Source: Chrysomallon squamiferum (lineage: Eukaryota > Mollusca > Gastropoda > Neomphalida > Peltospiridae). From it: a stretch of DNA of 64,000 bases. A program made the position numbers and the translations under genes. Each line of letters starts with the position of its first letter. Position 1 is the stretch's first letter. Below, in pieces: positions 34,530-49,433 of the stretch. The notes below the pieces were generated by a model that had not been told where the DNA came from, searched no databases, and was given only the letters and a program-made list of their open reading frames with translations. The stretch covers positions 12,154,788-12,218,787 of the forward strand of contig CM022673.1 in the NCBI GenBank assembly GCA_012295275.1, in the 5' to 3' direction.

Positions 34530-35354
34530 ATGCAATAATTTAACCCACATAAGTGACAAAATGTATTGTATTTCTTTTCTTTAAAAACAAAAACAAAAAG
34601 CACAGAAGGGGTGAGGAAGGAAAACAACCAGACTATCATTTTTATTATAAAAATACCCCTTTTCATTTGTTAGCAAAACTGCAATTATAATTGTGTACAT
34701 GTCATAGTATAATTCTTACTTCAGGTACAAAATTCTATACCAGAGAATAAAAAAAGCAAATGTCTGCTTGAAGGAGCAATGTAATTGCTACTGTTAGCCA
34801 GAATACCACTGATGAATCTTCAGAGACATAAACAAATCTTCTTTGACAACTTCTTTGAGATTTACATGTCAGGCAATAAATATATTTTCAGAAATATTGT
34901 TTTGTTGTTTTTATCATTGTGACTGAAAGAAGAAGAATTCAACAATGAAAATGCAGTCTTGTAGTTTTCCCATTTTGCCTCATTTTGGTAATGTACATCA
35001 TACAGGTTACACCCCCCCTTTTTTTTTTCTTTCTATTGTAATTTTTCCAACAAGTTACAGCTGATATTGAATAATCAGTTTGTTGTTAACCATATACTCT
35101 TAATAATATGTGTCGGAATTATTTCAACTTTTGAATATTACACATAACACAAAATAATTTTTCACTGGTAACCTGTAAATGGCAAAACAAGCTCAATATA
35201 ATTAATGTCCAGTGTCTCTTCCCTTTGTTAGCTTATGAGATAATTTCTTTTGGTATTTAAGTAGTTGTAATGGAGGTAACTTTTAATATATAAGAAAATC
35301 TATATGACTGGACAGCCAATTTTTTTCATCATTTTGTGAATGAAGTCATTTATT

Positions 35355-36410
35355 TTAATGGTTTCAAAATAAATTTCTGATGACATTGTTAAAAACAAAG
35401 CATAAAGAGTTAAATATAATTATGCATTCTTTTATACAAATCATTCTCCTCAACTAAACTGCAACGCAAAAGGAAATTTACTAGAAGTCTGAACCAGTGA
35501 CCATAAAAAATTAAAAAATATACTGAATGTAAATTACAGTTCTAAACCAATTGACTTATTATAGACAGGATCAGCAGCAAACAAAACCAGTCTGTGAATT
35601 CCCAGAAAGTGAGGTTTGTTTGGTGTTTTCCCAAGGTAATTACTAATTGTGTCACTTGATGAAGATACTGAGACTGGAAAAAGAGCAAGCACAGACCATG
35701 AGCCTGAGTGATTTTTTTCCTTTCAAAATATGCCCACAGACAGACTGAGTGTCATCCACATACTGACAGTTACAGCAATTACAAAATAAATTTTATGGAA
35801 AACAGTCGACTGCCTTCAGAACATAATGCAGACAGGCCCATCTGCCTCAAGTTCAGGTATTATTATTTCCCAGTTGTGTGTAGACAGAATGGTGGGATAG
35901 TTGGCAATCAGAGATCTGGTATATTCTTCATAAAGTTTTGAGCAATTCATACAATGCTGACTTTATAAATTAATGCACAGCAAATTGAGGTGATCATATA
36001 TTTATTTAGTATCCCAGTTAAAATAACTTAATTTAATAAACATATGTATGTTTCTATTTATATAAATATACGTAATAATGATTTTAATGATTTCAAAATA
36101 GATTTGTATCAATACTGTTTAAAACAAGTTGAAAAGAGTTAAATATAATTATGCATTCATTTATACAAATCATTCCTCTCAAAAGGATAGCCAAACAGCA
36201 GAAAATCAGAAGCAGATGTATGTTGACATCCAACATAGCTATAATTTGAACTTGGAGATTAAAAAAAACCCACATTACAATAACAGAAGAATACTTTACA
36301 CAAAGACCTGTTTCAGAAGACAACTGTCACATCTAAATCATTTTTGTGGTACAAAATATCTGTTTATTTAGTATCCCAGTTAAGATAAACTTAATTTAAT
36401 AAACTTGTAT
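35355..36410. repeat. Interleaved direct duplications
   Basis: The block GAGTTAAATATAATTATGCA, followed by TTCxTTTATACAAATCATTC, occurs at about 35408 and again at about 36137. A second block, TTTATTTAGTATCCCAGTTA followed by ACTTAATTTAATAAAC, occurs at about 36000 and 36362. The two pairs interleave, indicating successive local duplications. Confidence 0.75.
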
Positions 36411-37969
36411 GTGTATGTATAATATATAAATGTATATATACAGTCAATGCCTTTCACCTGTTAGGTTTTACAAAATACAGACTTGCAATAATTCTGTGTT
36501 AAGAAATGGTCTGATTATTTCAGTCTCATCTATTAACATGTTCAAAGCTCTAATGAAAATCTAGCAAATGGCTATTTAATAATACCCAGTTATAAACAGT
36601 AGGATGTCAATATATGGTTATAATAATGATAAGGAAAAACTATTAATAAAGAGAAGAATATTGCTTACCCTAAGAACTAAGTATAATAAAATTTCAAAAA
36701 TTACTCCGACAGTATCTCAACATTTCTCATATTCTTCACAATATATTCTAATATTGAATAACAAATAGTTTTTAGTTTTCTGTAACATACACTTTTCCAT
36801 AGCAAATTTCTGTCTGGCACTGACAATGCAGATCTTTAAATTGACAGCTTTACAGTTGTCTTTGATGACTTCTTTTATATTATTTCTTTGTCACAATTTC
36901 AATATACTAAATATTCTACAAGACAAGTTGTATTTACCGGTGATTAAAAATTAATAATACATAATAATACTTGTTTTCATCTACTCTGTAATGAGACAAA
37001 TGTAAATACTGAAGAAACTTTAAAAAGAACACTATCAACTGACAGCTGATAGAGGTGTTCATGTATGTTTATATACATGTGTGTGTGTCTGAGTGTATTT
37101 TTTGAATGAAAAATTAATTATAGCACATAAGGTATCAAAAACAAAAAACTGATTTTGTGAAAATATGGTTCTCTCAGAGTACAATTCACACAAATATAAA
37201 AAATTAAAAACACAAAGACTGATTTTTCTGAAAAACTTCTTAGAAAAAATATTTGATGGTTCTAGTTTATAATAAGTATTCCTTAAAAATCAAACATTGA
37301 TTTTAAGGATAAATATTAGATACAAAATTTTATTTTCTTATTGAGATTTATTCTCAAATGGTTTGTGTATGTCTACTAAAACAATTCATTGGTACAAAAA
37401 GCTGAAATTAAAGATTTTAATTAACTGATGAATCGGTGATGCTTGAATATGTTTTATACATACTTTTTTACATTTCAATTAGCTGGTGTCAGTGGATTTC
37501 AAAGACTGAAATATATCTGAAACAATATTTAAAAATAATACCAAAAAATATCCACACAACCACAAGACTTTTGAAAAAATGATCAATACACTAACCTGGC
37601 TATTTTAGTCAATTTACCTATAATTAATTAGTGATGTGCATTTCAATGATTAAAATGTCTGTCAAACAATCTCTTTTATTTTTTTTTATTTCTTTCTTTT
37701 AATAATAAGGTTTAAAAAAAAGAGAAGAAATTACAGTAATCTTCTATTTTTGGTAATTTCTTTTGTTACTGTCCATTATGTTCTTAAATTCTTACCACAA
37801 AAACTGGCTGTTTGTTTCTTTTTAACCTGAACATTTTAAGCTTTGTTCCTGTAATGAGATCACTTCATGACCAGCTTTCTTTGAATTCTTCATCTTGTCT
37901 AACTTACTTGCAGCATTTACCTCTGTTTTCCACAGTATACCCCTGTGCAGTATTTGTTGATTCTTTATA
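36411..37969. other. AT-rich intergenic DNA, nothing recognised
   Basis: No coding, RNA or array structure was found beyond short AT-rich motifs. Confidence 0.3.
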
Positions 37970-38384
37970 TCATGAGAGTATCAGCTGAAGAAACACTGCA
38001 TCATCACCTCCAGTGTTTGGCAAGTTCCCAGTAGCAGTAACAGTCTGAAATGCCAATGTTTTCTTTTTGCAAATATCTCCAACCATTTTTCTACAATACA
38101 TGTATATATATATATAAATAAAAAGTTATATTAATGTTTTATTTGATTTAAATAAACACATTTAAAACATATTTATTTTTAAATATTTTTCAAAATATAA
38201 ATTTATAACAACCTATTTCCTTCTTTAGAAGGTCATTTCTCAATTTCCTTACAAACAAAGGATTTACGAATGATACAAGTAGAATTTGCACTTGCCTGTT
38301 GTGTATGGTTTCCACATGCAAACTTTTAACTAATGATCTGGTTCTGACTGTAACATCCAATTCAAAAAGCAGAAATTCAATTTC
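37970..38384 (-). CDS. Candidate two-exon gene end joined by a GC-AG intron (product unrecognised)
   Basis: Minus strand. Exon A (38384-38296) follows a strong acceptor (TTTGTTTTTTCAG) and reads EIEFLLFELDVTVRTRSLVK and on to HNR. Its end CAG|GCAAGT is the exact consensus of the minor GC-type donor. Exon B (38090-37970) follows TGTAG and continues the same frame with KMVGDICKKKTLAFQ to a TGA. Amphipathic, charged composition suggests a coiled-coil-like small protein. I found no upstream exon with an ATG, although a GC-richer block at 38760-38900 could be a promoter or 5' exon. It may be the 3' end of a real small gene or a relic. I cannot name the family. Confidence 0.45.
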
Positions 38385-41300
38385 CTGAAAAAACAAACTA
38401 AATTAACGTAATAATAATTATATCTATGATATTATCAGTATACTAATACTGAGTATCATCAGTAGCATGAGTATGCCTCAAAAAAAAAAAAAAAACGCGA
38501 AAAAAAGAAAGTTTGTCGGTTTTATAATATATGTAAATATAATCTTTTCATTACAAACAAATATGGTTACTTTTACAATTTTAAAAATAGTATTAAACTA
38601 GTTGTATTTGCTACTAAGTTAAACCGATCTTTAGCATTAACCTTTCGCTCAATTTCAATGAATGAAAATAATTGCAAATTCCTAATTTAAACTAAAACTG
38701 CATGCTAGTTTTATGTTTCAAACGAAAACAAATAAAACAATGTTACCAATGAGGTTAAAGTATTACGCACGTATGAATCGGTTCGTGTTTCTTCTCACGT
38801 TTCAATTTCCCAAACCTACTCCTGCTTCCAGCGCGAATATCTGTTTTTGTCGCTTTATGTATACGTCACACTGGATAGGATAGGCTCATTCACGGACGGG
38901 ACTGTTCTATTTTTATTATTTTACATTAGTCTTTACTGGTTATTAATATATTTCATTTAACTTATTTATTGATCTAAATAAGAGAAATGAATTCAGCATA
39001 TAATGTTTTTTTTTTTTTTTTTTACTTTGAATATTATATATTATGTCTGAGAAAAGAAAACATAATTCACGTATGAAATAAAACAAAATTATACTGAAAA
39101 GGATCGCTTCATGAAAGGATTATTATATCTGCGAAAAGATATTTTGTAAAAATCTATCCTAACATAAGTAACAAGTATTTTTTGTTGTCTTATTGTTCAG
39201 AAAACGTTATAACTTAATTTTCATTTCGAATGAAATATTTCCTAACATTAGAAGGTCTGGACCTCCTTGCTTAGGAGGAAATAAAAATGAAAACTTTTTG
39301 TTTTCGAACCCGTGCTGCTTTTCTTCTTTTTACTTCTTTTTTTCACCCTTACTGTAAATATTTTTTAACGGGAAGATAACTCCTATGGAGAAGATACGTT
39401 TTTAAGCAGATAATATGAATCACAATTTTATAGTATTTTTTTGGTTTCTGATTTAAATTTCGCCACTTGTAGTGCTTCATGACATCCCATCAGTGGTAAG
39501 TAACGCAGCAATTACGATACTTTCGATAAAACTGTTTGCATTGTGGTTTTTACGACACCGGATTTCAAAGCATTAGCATGCTTCGGTTCTAGTTTCCTAG
39601 CCACCAGCCACGTAAATGTTACATATAACACATATGTATACAAGTTATTATAAAATCATGTACACGGTAATAATGATGCAATTATCGTGTGTTGATCTAC
39701 AAGTTAATCACAGAAAAGTAGGTCGGCTGCCCTTAATCAAGTTTAATATTTTGTTTTTAAATTAACACACATCTAATCTATGAATGAATCTAAGAAACAT
39801 GCAAAATCACGCACCAAAGCATTTTTTATATATACCGTTTCAGTAGTAATTGATTAATATATTATATCGTTGTGATCTTGAAGATTTGATATAAAAAATT
39901 ACTTTGATTTATCCCCCCCCACACACACAAAAACACACGTTTAATATAGTAACTGAATAAACATTTTATTTAAATCTTAAATTAATTTAAATAAAATAAA
40001 ATAGATTTAAAAAATTGCATTCAGTGGTTAGAATTTGCATCATCATATGTTTTACAGAAGAGGAAATTTGAGTAATATTTTTAAATATATTATAATCAGT
40101 CCTTTCCATTCCGACAAGCATGTCAAAATTCTTACTGTTATTTCAGTCTGTGGCAACTGTATATAAAAGGTAGCTTTCAATTTATTTGTTATCTGTTCAG
40201 TTACTTTAAATAGCACAGATACTATTTTTATAATTCTTTTCTAATCATTACATATTTGTGAATGATGACCAAACTATCAGTTTACATAAATAAAATACCA
40301 AAACTAATTTTTTAGGTAAACTGAATAAATTGAACCCTTTTTATATATTATATATGTATATATATATACAAATAAACTCACGCATACACACATAGACACA
40401 AACATAAATACAACACAAAGACACAGCTACACGTAATTAAGCAGTTAAATATAATAATATGCTTTAGTGGTGCATATAAGTATTGAAAATTCCAAAATGC
40501 CCTGTATGCATAACTTTTTTTATTAAACTATGCCACCACATTCACTTATTAGCAGTATAAAAGTATAATTTTCAAAATTAAATATGTAATACAGTATCAA
40601 TTTAACTAATCAGACAGTATTATAAAAATGAAAACAGATGTATTAACATGCAGTATTTGTTTGCATGTGTTTCATGTTTCTGTGTCGCGTGTATTCTGAT
40701 ATCAAGTTTCTGTGTACAGTGTATTCTGATGTGACAGGAAAGCTTGCCCTAATGTGCACCTGTTATCAATACACATCTTATTATTTATGCAAAATGAACA
40801 GGAAAATGATATGTACAGAAACTTAATCAACTGAATGAATATACATGAATATACTTGGTATATTTATATATATATATACACTCATTTACACTCACTAAGG
40901 ACATGATACTAGACCTCCAGTGCTGAGGTATGTCAGTTAATAAGTAAATATAATTTCAGAAATTCTTATTATTCTAGGTAATCAGCAGTGGCATGGTGCT
41001 TCTTATAACAGTCAGTTTTCTAATTCTGTAAGAAAATAATAATAAAAATAAAAATAATAATAATAATAATAATAATAATATTTTTTAATTTTATTATTAT
41101 TATTTTCTTTTTTAAAGTGTGATAACATTGCTAAAATTGCTATTTTTCAGTTTATCATTTAGCATAAGAATAATGCTACTTCAAGAGGCAGATTTATTTA
41201 CATTTCTTGAGTTTTAGAAATAAGAGCTTTTAAAAGATTAAGCTTAGATTAATTGCCATCCTATGATCAGATATTGTACTTTTAATTATCTGTAAGGTTT

Positions 41301-42482
41301 GCATAGACTTGTAGTTATTTTATTTTAATTTATTTCCTTTTTTTTTTTCTTTTTTTTTAAAATTAAACATTGGGTTGTGTTACAAACATCACATGTACAT
41401 GAATGAATAAATAAATGTTTCTTAAGAACAGCACACAACACTGTTATTTTGTCTCTTCTGTAGTTTTTCTTAAAGTTTATGATACTGGTATCTTGAAGAG
41501 ATATTTCACTGACTCTAAACCCTGCATACACTTAGCAGGAGTAACATTTGCTGCTAAACAGTCTTATCCTTTAGCAGCAATAATTCTTTTATATGCTTTC
41601 CCAACAGCAAGAAATAAAATATATATTTTAGTCTTTTATAAACTAAGGTGGTTGGAACAGTAAGTACAGTAAGGATTGATCTTGCAGTCTTCTCATATAA
41701 AATGTAGATATTTTAACATAACTGTCACTATTTTATCGGTCTTTTCCTTCTTCTTTTTGGTGAATATGAATAAATTCAATTATATATATATGTAGATAGA
41801 TAAGTAGATAGATAGATAGATAGATATACATACATACTGATATACTGATATTAAAAAAATAATAATTACTGATATTATGCCAGATGGAAAAAAACCTCCA
41901 CCAGAAATAGAAAGAGAGAAAAAGTTTTTGTTCAGGCTGTTTTAAAAGAATAATTGAGGCTGACATTTAAAACAAAAAAAATCTCATTCACCAAGATAAC
42001 CAGTTTTAGAATAAAATTAATAATTATTAATGATCTCAAATACGTTTTACATATATATTTTTAATTAAAAGTTTTAACAACTACACCATATGTGTGTGTA
42101 TAATATATACATACACACACAAACACAAGATTAAATGTAATAAGTGTATGACACATTGACTATATATATATAGTAATTGATATTGTGCCTATGTATTATG
42201 TAAACTATTTTCAGTATAAATACATTCTATTATTCAATGGTTTCAGAAAAGGTACTGATTTTTTTATTCTTTACAATATACCAGAGGTGAAAAAGAGTCA
42301 GTTTCATGTTCCTTGAGTAAAATGGCCGTGAATTATTTATGATCTTACACAGGTTTACATTTATTTCATTCTTTTTGTTACAGCACAAATATCTGATCTT
42401 GTCCTGAAAGACTAAAATTGTGACTTGGTCTGGATTCCTGTGTGTTCTGCAAGATAAGAAAGAAAATCAGGATACTACCAAT
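38385..42482. other. Region upstream of PTDSS2, with the 5' UTR acceptor
   Basis: Mostly AT-rich DNA. GC-richer islands near 38760-38900 and 39480-39620 may mark promoters; a donor-like CCAC|GTAAATG at about 39611 could end a non-coding first exon. Just before PTDSS2, TTTTTGTTACAG ends at 42383, so the coding start probably lies in exon 2. AAT and GATA-type microsatellites occur near 41038-41105 and 41800-41825. No other gene was recognised. Confidence 0.4.
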
Positions 42483-42911
42483 ATGGCTACTGCGAGGCAG
42501 ACGGCTGACGACACAGTGTATCGCATTCACAACTCCACAGCTCACAACTGGGAAGAAGAAAAACGAAAACACAAAGATTCACCAATTTATGATGACGGAA
42601 CTCTTTCTTATTTCTGGTGAGTGCTGTCTCTGTCTCGTTATTATATTTTATTATTCCTGTTACTAAATTACTATTGTTATGATTATTATCATCATCATTA
42701 ATATAATAATAATAATAATTATAATTATTATTATTATTTTTATTAATGCTATTGTTGTTTTGTTATTGACTTTGTTATTATTAATCATTAATTTACTATT
42801 ATTTTTAAACTTAGTTAGTATGTAAATTTGATTAAATAAATAATACTTCTGATAATTGTGGACAAAAAGGATATGAATTAAGAGTTATCTAAATTCAAAA
42901 TCAAGAAATTT

Positions 42912-42998
<87 letters not shown>

Positions 42999-45075
42999 CC
43001 TTCCCCATCCACTGTTTTGCAAATTGTTTTGTCTTATGAATAATTCAGACTTGCAGGGAATATTGGTTCAACCAGTGTTTCATTACTTAATCATGAGCTT
43101 GCACGATTGTAGATAAAACAGAATTATTCGATAGGTATGTCATCAAACTTGACATTAGTAAAATTTTCTGCTGACACAAACCAGTCAGGCCACCTTTTTA
43201 AGCACTTTTTGGTGATGTAGGAAATTTCCCCATGACATTACTTCACATGACCTTTCACCTCTGCTATGAATAATTGATAACATTGTATACGTGGGCATTT
43301 CAAATTGAAGCTGTCGAAGTTTAACATATTCAGATAAATGCAACATGGGGTTTATCTAAAATCTATAGCTTTTGATAAAATTTTATGGAGGTTTTTTTTT
43401 TTTTTTTTTAAATTAGTTGAAACTTTGGTTTTTCGTGGATGGAATTTTTATTTTTTTTTTTTTTTTAATTATAAATGGTAGCATATTACTTGAAATAAAA
43501 TTCTTAGTAATATCATTAGTATTAGCAGAAGCAGCAGCAGTAGTAATCATATACTTCTCTGAAATGTTTTGGGTTACAGGATTAGTAATTCATGATATAT
43601 TCCTTTGGCAATTTCCCATTATGACTAAAGCACAAAGCTAATTATTAAATATTTGATATACACTTTCTTATTAACAAAGAAATAAATGCCTCCCCTCCAA
43701 AAAGTAAGTTGCTGCAAATTACACCAATTTTCTGTTTCTATTATATACATATATTCAAGTTTATATATACATTCAAACTTTCATGGTACATACATACATA
43801 CATATATATAAAAACATGTTGACAAGTTAAAAAAGAATTATTTAAAATATTTTTATGTGCTACTAAAAACAAAAAAACAAAACAAAACATTCATTAATTA
43901 TTCAACAGACAGCATAGCTTATCAGTTTAATGTAAAGTTACAATGTGTTTGGACACATCTGTTAATAATGGCATCATTTAATTACTCAGCAAAACCTTGT
44001 TTACCTGCATTGACATGGTTGTCAAATCATTTACATAAAATAAAGCAATCTGATGGGATGTTTAATAAAGAATTATCATTTGGCGTGGAAAATGTAGCAA
44101 CTCATGTAAATATGAATGTATAATTTATAAAATATATTTTCTTATTGTTTAGTAAATATTTGAGTGACTTTTAATCCAAATGAGTCGAGAACAATTTGAA
44201 ATGTTTTCAGAACTGACTTGTGAGTTTCAAACTACTTGCTTGTTTGTTTATACAGACTGTTATTATGGGGCAGAAATAGTAAAGACATGTATCTCAATGT
44301 TGCTATTTTAAGTACTGTTTTGAATTTATATCTCACTGAGACCATGACATAATAGTATGCTTCCATACACAATGATGGCATAAGTATTTGATGATATACT
44401 TTCTCAAGAAAAGGATTTTAGAATTCAGGTTGTAAACTAACAAAATGTATTTTCTGTTGATGTTTGCAATTTTTTTGATTATGCACAACACACATTCATG
44501 TTAAATGTGTCAGTTGTATGATTTATTATCATTCTGGTTTATATCAGATATATTTATAATTTAGTATATTTTATTATTTATATGTATGAAATTTTATGCA
44601 TTTATATACATGTGCACTTGCATACACGGAATGATACATATATGCACATGCATTAGATTTATATATACATTTGTACATAAATACATACTTACACATATGC
44701 ATACATGTATATATATCCATATATAGATACACATATGCATACATATATATATCCATATATAGATACACATATGCATACATATATATATCCATATATAGAT
44801 ACACATATGCATACATATATACCCCCATATATAGATACACATACACATACATACATAATTATGAACATGTACACAGACAGGTATGTATATAACATACACA
44901 TGTAACTATTTATAGAAATACATTTAAAAAAATAAAATGTCCAACTTGTTTCAGGAGAGCTCACACTATTACAGCTCTTGTGATATTCAGTGGCATCCTC
45001 GTGTACGTTGCCTTGTTTGAAGAAGCTGTTGACGATGTTGACTACAACGTGAAGAGGTATTAATGCATCCATCTA

Positions 45076-45114
<39 letters not shown>

Positions 45115-46437
45115 GCATATCTGTCTACACATTTGTAAATAAGTATATAGATGGATAGACAGACACACACTCTCACACTTTTATTTATTTATTTCCAAAA
45201 TACATGACCTATGAATCTCTGGCCTGTCTCTTAGTTATCTAATGCACTTGTTTCTTTGTACAGAAATTAAAGTTTGTAAGGTATAAGTTATACTTTAACT
45301 AAAAAAGGTAATTACTTTGTAAATCATTAAAAAAGCACATTTTGTTTTCATATAAATTTATAACAAGTGAAAAAATCATTTATAACTAAATACATTTAAA
45401 AATCCTCAAATATAGGAAGTTCTTCAGTTATTATTATTATTATTATTATTTTTATTATTTTAAATTAATTATATTAATAACATAAGAAACTTTTGGTGTT
45501 AATTTTTATATTTTATTTTTAACAATTATTTTATATAATGTACACACAAAGGAATTAGTCTTTGAAGTGGCAGTCAAAAATTTAATTTAACAGCTTTTAT
45601 TGGTACCTGTGGAAAAACAAAGGAAAAAATATAAATAACTGACCCATAATTTTCACAAATGAAAGTCATAATAATTCATTCATTGTTAACTGCATTGTTA
45701 TTTTAAATATTGTTACTAATTACATTGTTATTTTAAATATTGTTACTCATTTCAGGGGTCTGTCAGCTGTCGTTTTAGCCTTTTTACTTTTTGGAGTAAT
45801 TCACACTCCTGATGGTCCATTTGTCCGACCTCATCCTGGTGAGTTTTTAGTTTTATTTATTTACCATTTTACTACATACATACTTATATCATTTTAAATT
45901 TTTTAGTTAGTTATATACATTATTAGTTCTTTCTTTTATTTACTTAATCTTTAACAATTCTTTGTACTGCATCTACACTTAATAAAGTTTGAAATATTTT
46001 AGTTAGTTGTATGGCTAATTTCTGATGGACTATTCATTTACATCATTCTGGTATGTTTTTAGTTCTTTGTTTTAATTATTTAATCTTTTACAATCCGTTA
46101 CATCACACCTACACCAATATAATTTTAAATGTTTTAGTTATATTGTTATCTTCTGGTGGACTAATCATTTTACTTCATTCTGGTATGTTATAAGTTCTTT
46201 GTTCTAATTATTTGTTATCTTAACAGTTTTTCATAGTGTGTCCATGCTTACAAGCTGTAAAATGTTTTGGTTCACTATATGGTAAATTCCTGGTCAGCCA
46301 TTTTTGTCTGACCTCTTTCTGGTATATTGTTAGTTGCTTGGTTTGTTAACTTCATCTTTGTCCATGATATCTTATAAGATTTAAAATATTTTAATAAGAT
46401 GCAGTAACTTGTACATAGGTGTATTTACACAGACACA

Positions 46438-46495
<58 letters not shown>

Positions 46496-49401
46496 AACAC
46501 TCAGAAACACACACACACAAAATGACAATTTTAATTGAATAATCTGTTAATAACTCTTGCATCAGATTATAAAAATAATGTTTTGTTATTGTGTTTTATC
46601 TAAATATTTCCAAAAGAATGAACTATGTAGCTTTATTTAAATCACTTTTTATATCTCTACCAAGCTATCTAGCTATATATATATATATATATATATATAA
46701 AGTTCTTTAAATAAATAAAATCTTTCATTATAGTGCCTTAAATATGTACGATGCAACATTAAAAATATAAAATATTAAAAAAGTAGTAAATATCCAGAAA
46801 ATAACAATTCAAAATAAATAAAAAAATACATTGAACTGGAAAAAACAGCTTGATACCCAAGATGCAGATATTCTGGTTTTTTAAACAATTTTCTTCAGTA
46901 AGTATTGCATACTAAAAATTAGAAACGTTTGCTGCTATAGTAACATTTTGAAAAATATGCTGCTATATGAAAATTTTGAAAAATTTGCTGCTATGGTAAA
47001 AATTTGAAAATTTGCTAATTTAGTAAAATTTATAAACATTTGCTGCTATAGTAAAAATTTATAAACATTTGCTGCTATAGTAAAATTTTGAAAAATCTGC
47101 TGTTTTATTAAAATTTTGAAAAATCTGCTGCTATAATAAAATTCAGAAAAATTTGCTGCTGTAATTAAAATTAAACAAAATCGTCCATGTCCTTGTGGTG
47201 TGATATTTTCACATCTTTTTTTTCTTTTACTACAGCCTTTTGGAGACTGATCATGTGCCTCAGCATTGTGTACGAACTTGCCTTAGTTTTTCTACTTTTT
47301 CAGGTAAGTAATTCTGTTGAAACCCTGGGGCTCTGTTTCACTTATCACAGATGAAATTCATTATTTTGTTAATAATAAACATAAACAACTTACAGTCACC
47401 GTTTTTGCTGTAATTTTTTTGTTTGTTTATTTGTTTATTTATTTATTTATTTATTTACTAAATTGTTTATATTTTTACATATTTATTTAATTACATCATT
47501 GTTTATATATTTTCATATTTTTGTTTGTTTGTTTGTTTATTTATTTACTTAATTGTTTTTAGCGAGTGGAAGACGCTAGACGTTTACTTAAACATTTTGA
47601 TGAAAATCTCGGCAAACCACTGCCGGAGAAGAACTATGGAGGCACCTGTTTAATATATGACTCAGAACACGAAGATCCATTTCATAATGTAAAGGTGAGC
47701 ACAAAGTTTATTGAGTTGAGAATATTAATTTTTTATGATTATTTTTAAAGAGGCTGTAAACTCATTTAGTTAGAGATTTTCCATCTTGGGTCAGTGGTTT
47801 ACATTTTTATAAAACAGTTTTTAAATGTTTAAGTAAGTAAAACTATGTTAAAGATGGATATTAAAAAGTTAATAATTGTTGGGTTTTTTCATGGTGTTTA
47901 TCTGGAATATTTTTTGATTCTTATATTAATGTTGTTATTACTATATTTTTTTTTTATGATAGTAATTCTGTATTTTAAAGTTATTTGGCCAAACTGTTAC
48001 ATCATTTTACAGTTTATTATATCTGTGGAGTTAGATGGTTTTGTACCAAACTCATGTAAAAATTATTTTATCTTATTTTTAATTCTTTTATTATTATTTT
48101 TAATGACAAAAATTCTCTATTGTTATTTTACTAAATTTTAAACCATTTAATAATTTACATCTGTGAATCTATTCTTGCAGGAAAAGTTAGATGGTTTTGT
48201 ACCAACTCACTTCTTTGGTTGGTGGTTAAAGGTGAGGATATTTTTGTAAACTCATTTTTTACTGTTTGATCTAATGAATAATATATGAAGCTTGAAGGGG
48301 TGACTTCTGTTGCAGACATTGCCACCTGAATATTTTTGTTATTGTAGTTTACTGCCCATGAGAAGGTGTTATAAAACATCTTTTACTGCTATCAGACTAG
48401 AGTAATTACTGAATAGTTCCTAATACATTTTTTAATAAAAAAAAAAATTTTTTTAAAAAAAAAATTAATTTTTTAATTTAATTTAATTTATTTATTTTAT
48501 TATTCTTTATTTATTTATTTTTTTTCTTTACTTCCTCTTTTTTCTTAAATGCATATTTCAGTGTTCCAAACATGTTATTACACTTGTTGTTAGTTAACAA
48601 AAATCTTAAATTGTAAAGTTTAAAATATTTCCAACCATACAACTTTTTTTTTAGGATTTTGTTATGCATATGCCCTAATAATTATAATACTATTTATAAC
48701 TTAATGTTATTTTCATAAAGTAATGCTGTTCATAATATACTATTCTTCATAATTTAATGTTCTTTTAACTTAAGTGATATTCATAATTTAATGTTTCATA
48801 ACTTAATGTTATTCAAATTTAATGTTAATCATAGTTTACTGTTGTTCATAATTTGTCGTTCGTAATTTAACATTATTCATTGCTTAAGGTTCATAATTTA
48901 ATGTTTGTGAGAAAATCTGTCTGATTATCAGTATTTGTGTTATTTATTTTTTGTTTCAGACTCTGATTCTGCGAGACTGGTGGTTGTGTACAGTCTTCAG
49001 TCTGATGTTTGAGGTTCTGGAGTACACACTTGAACATCAGCTACCTAACTTTGGAGAGTGCTGGTGGGACCATGTATGTCTTGTATTTAAACAAAATCAG
49101 TCGATAAATTGCAGCAAAAATAATTTATAGATAAATAATGGTCTCTTTAAATTTAAAATCTGGAAATAAAAAAAATATTAAAATGAACATGAACAAGAAA
49201 ATGAAAATAAAATAAAATAATAAAATACAAGATAATAAACCCCCACCCTTAAAAAAACAAGAACAAAAAAAAAAAAAATCATAAAACAATACGAAAAATT
49301 TATAAACAAAATAATGTTATATTACATAAAAAATACAAATACACACACACACAGACATATATATATTTTTTTATATGTGAGTATGTATTTGTATGTATGT
49401 A

Positions 49402-49433
<32 letters not shown>

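Noticed and set aside
44574-45072. Several overlapping open frames on both strands rich in Tyr, Ile and Met
   Set aside because: They are produced by the 36-bp minisatellite, whose unit length is divisible by three, and have no independent coding evidence.
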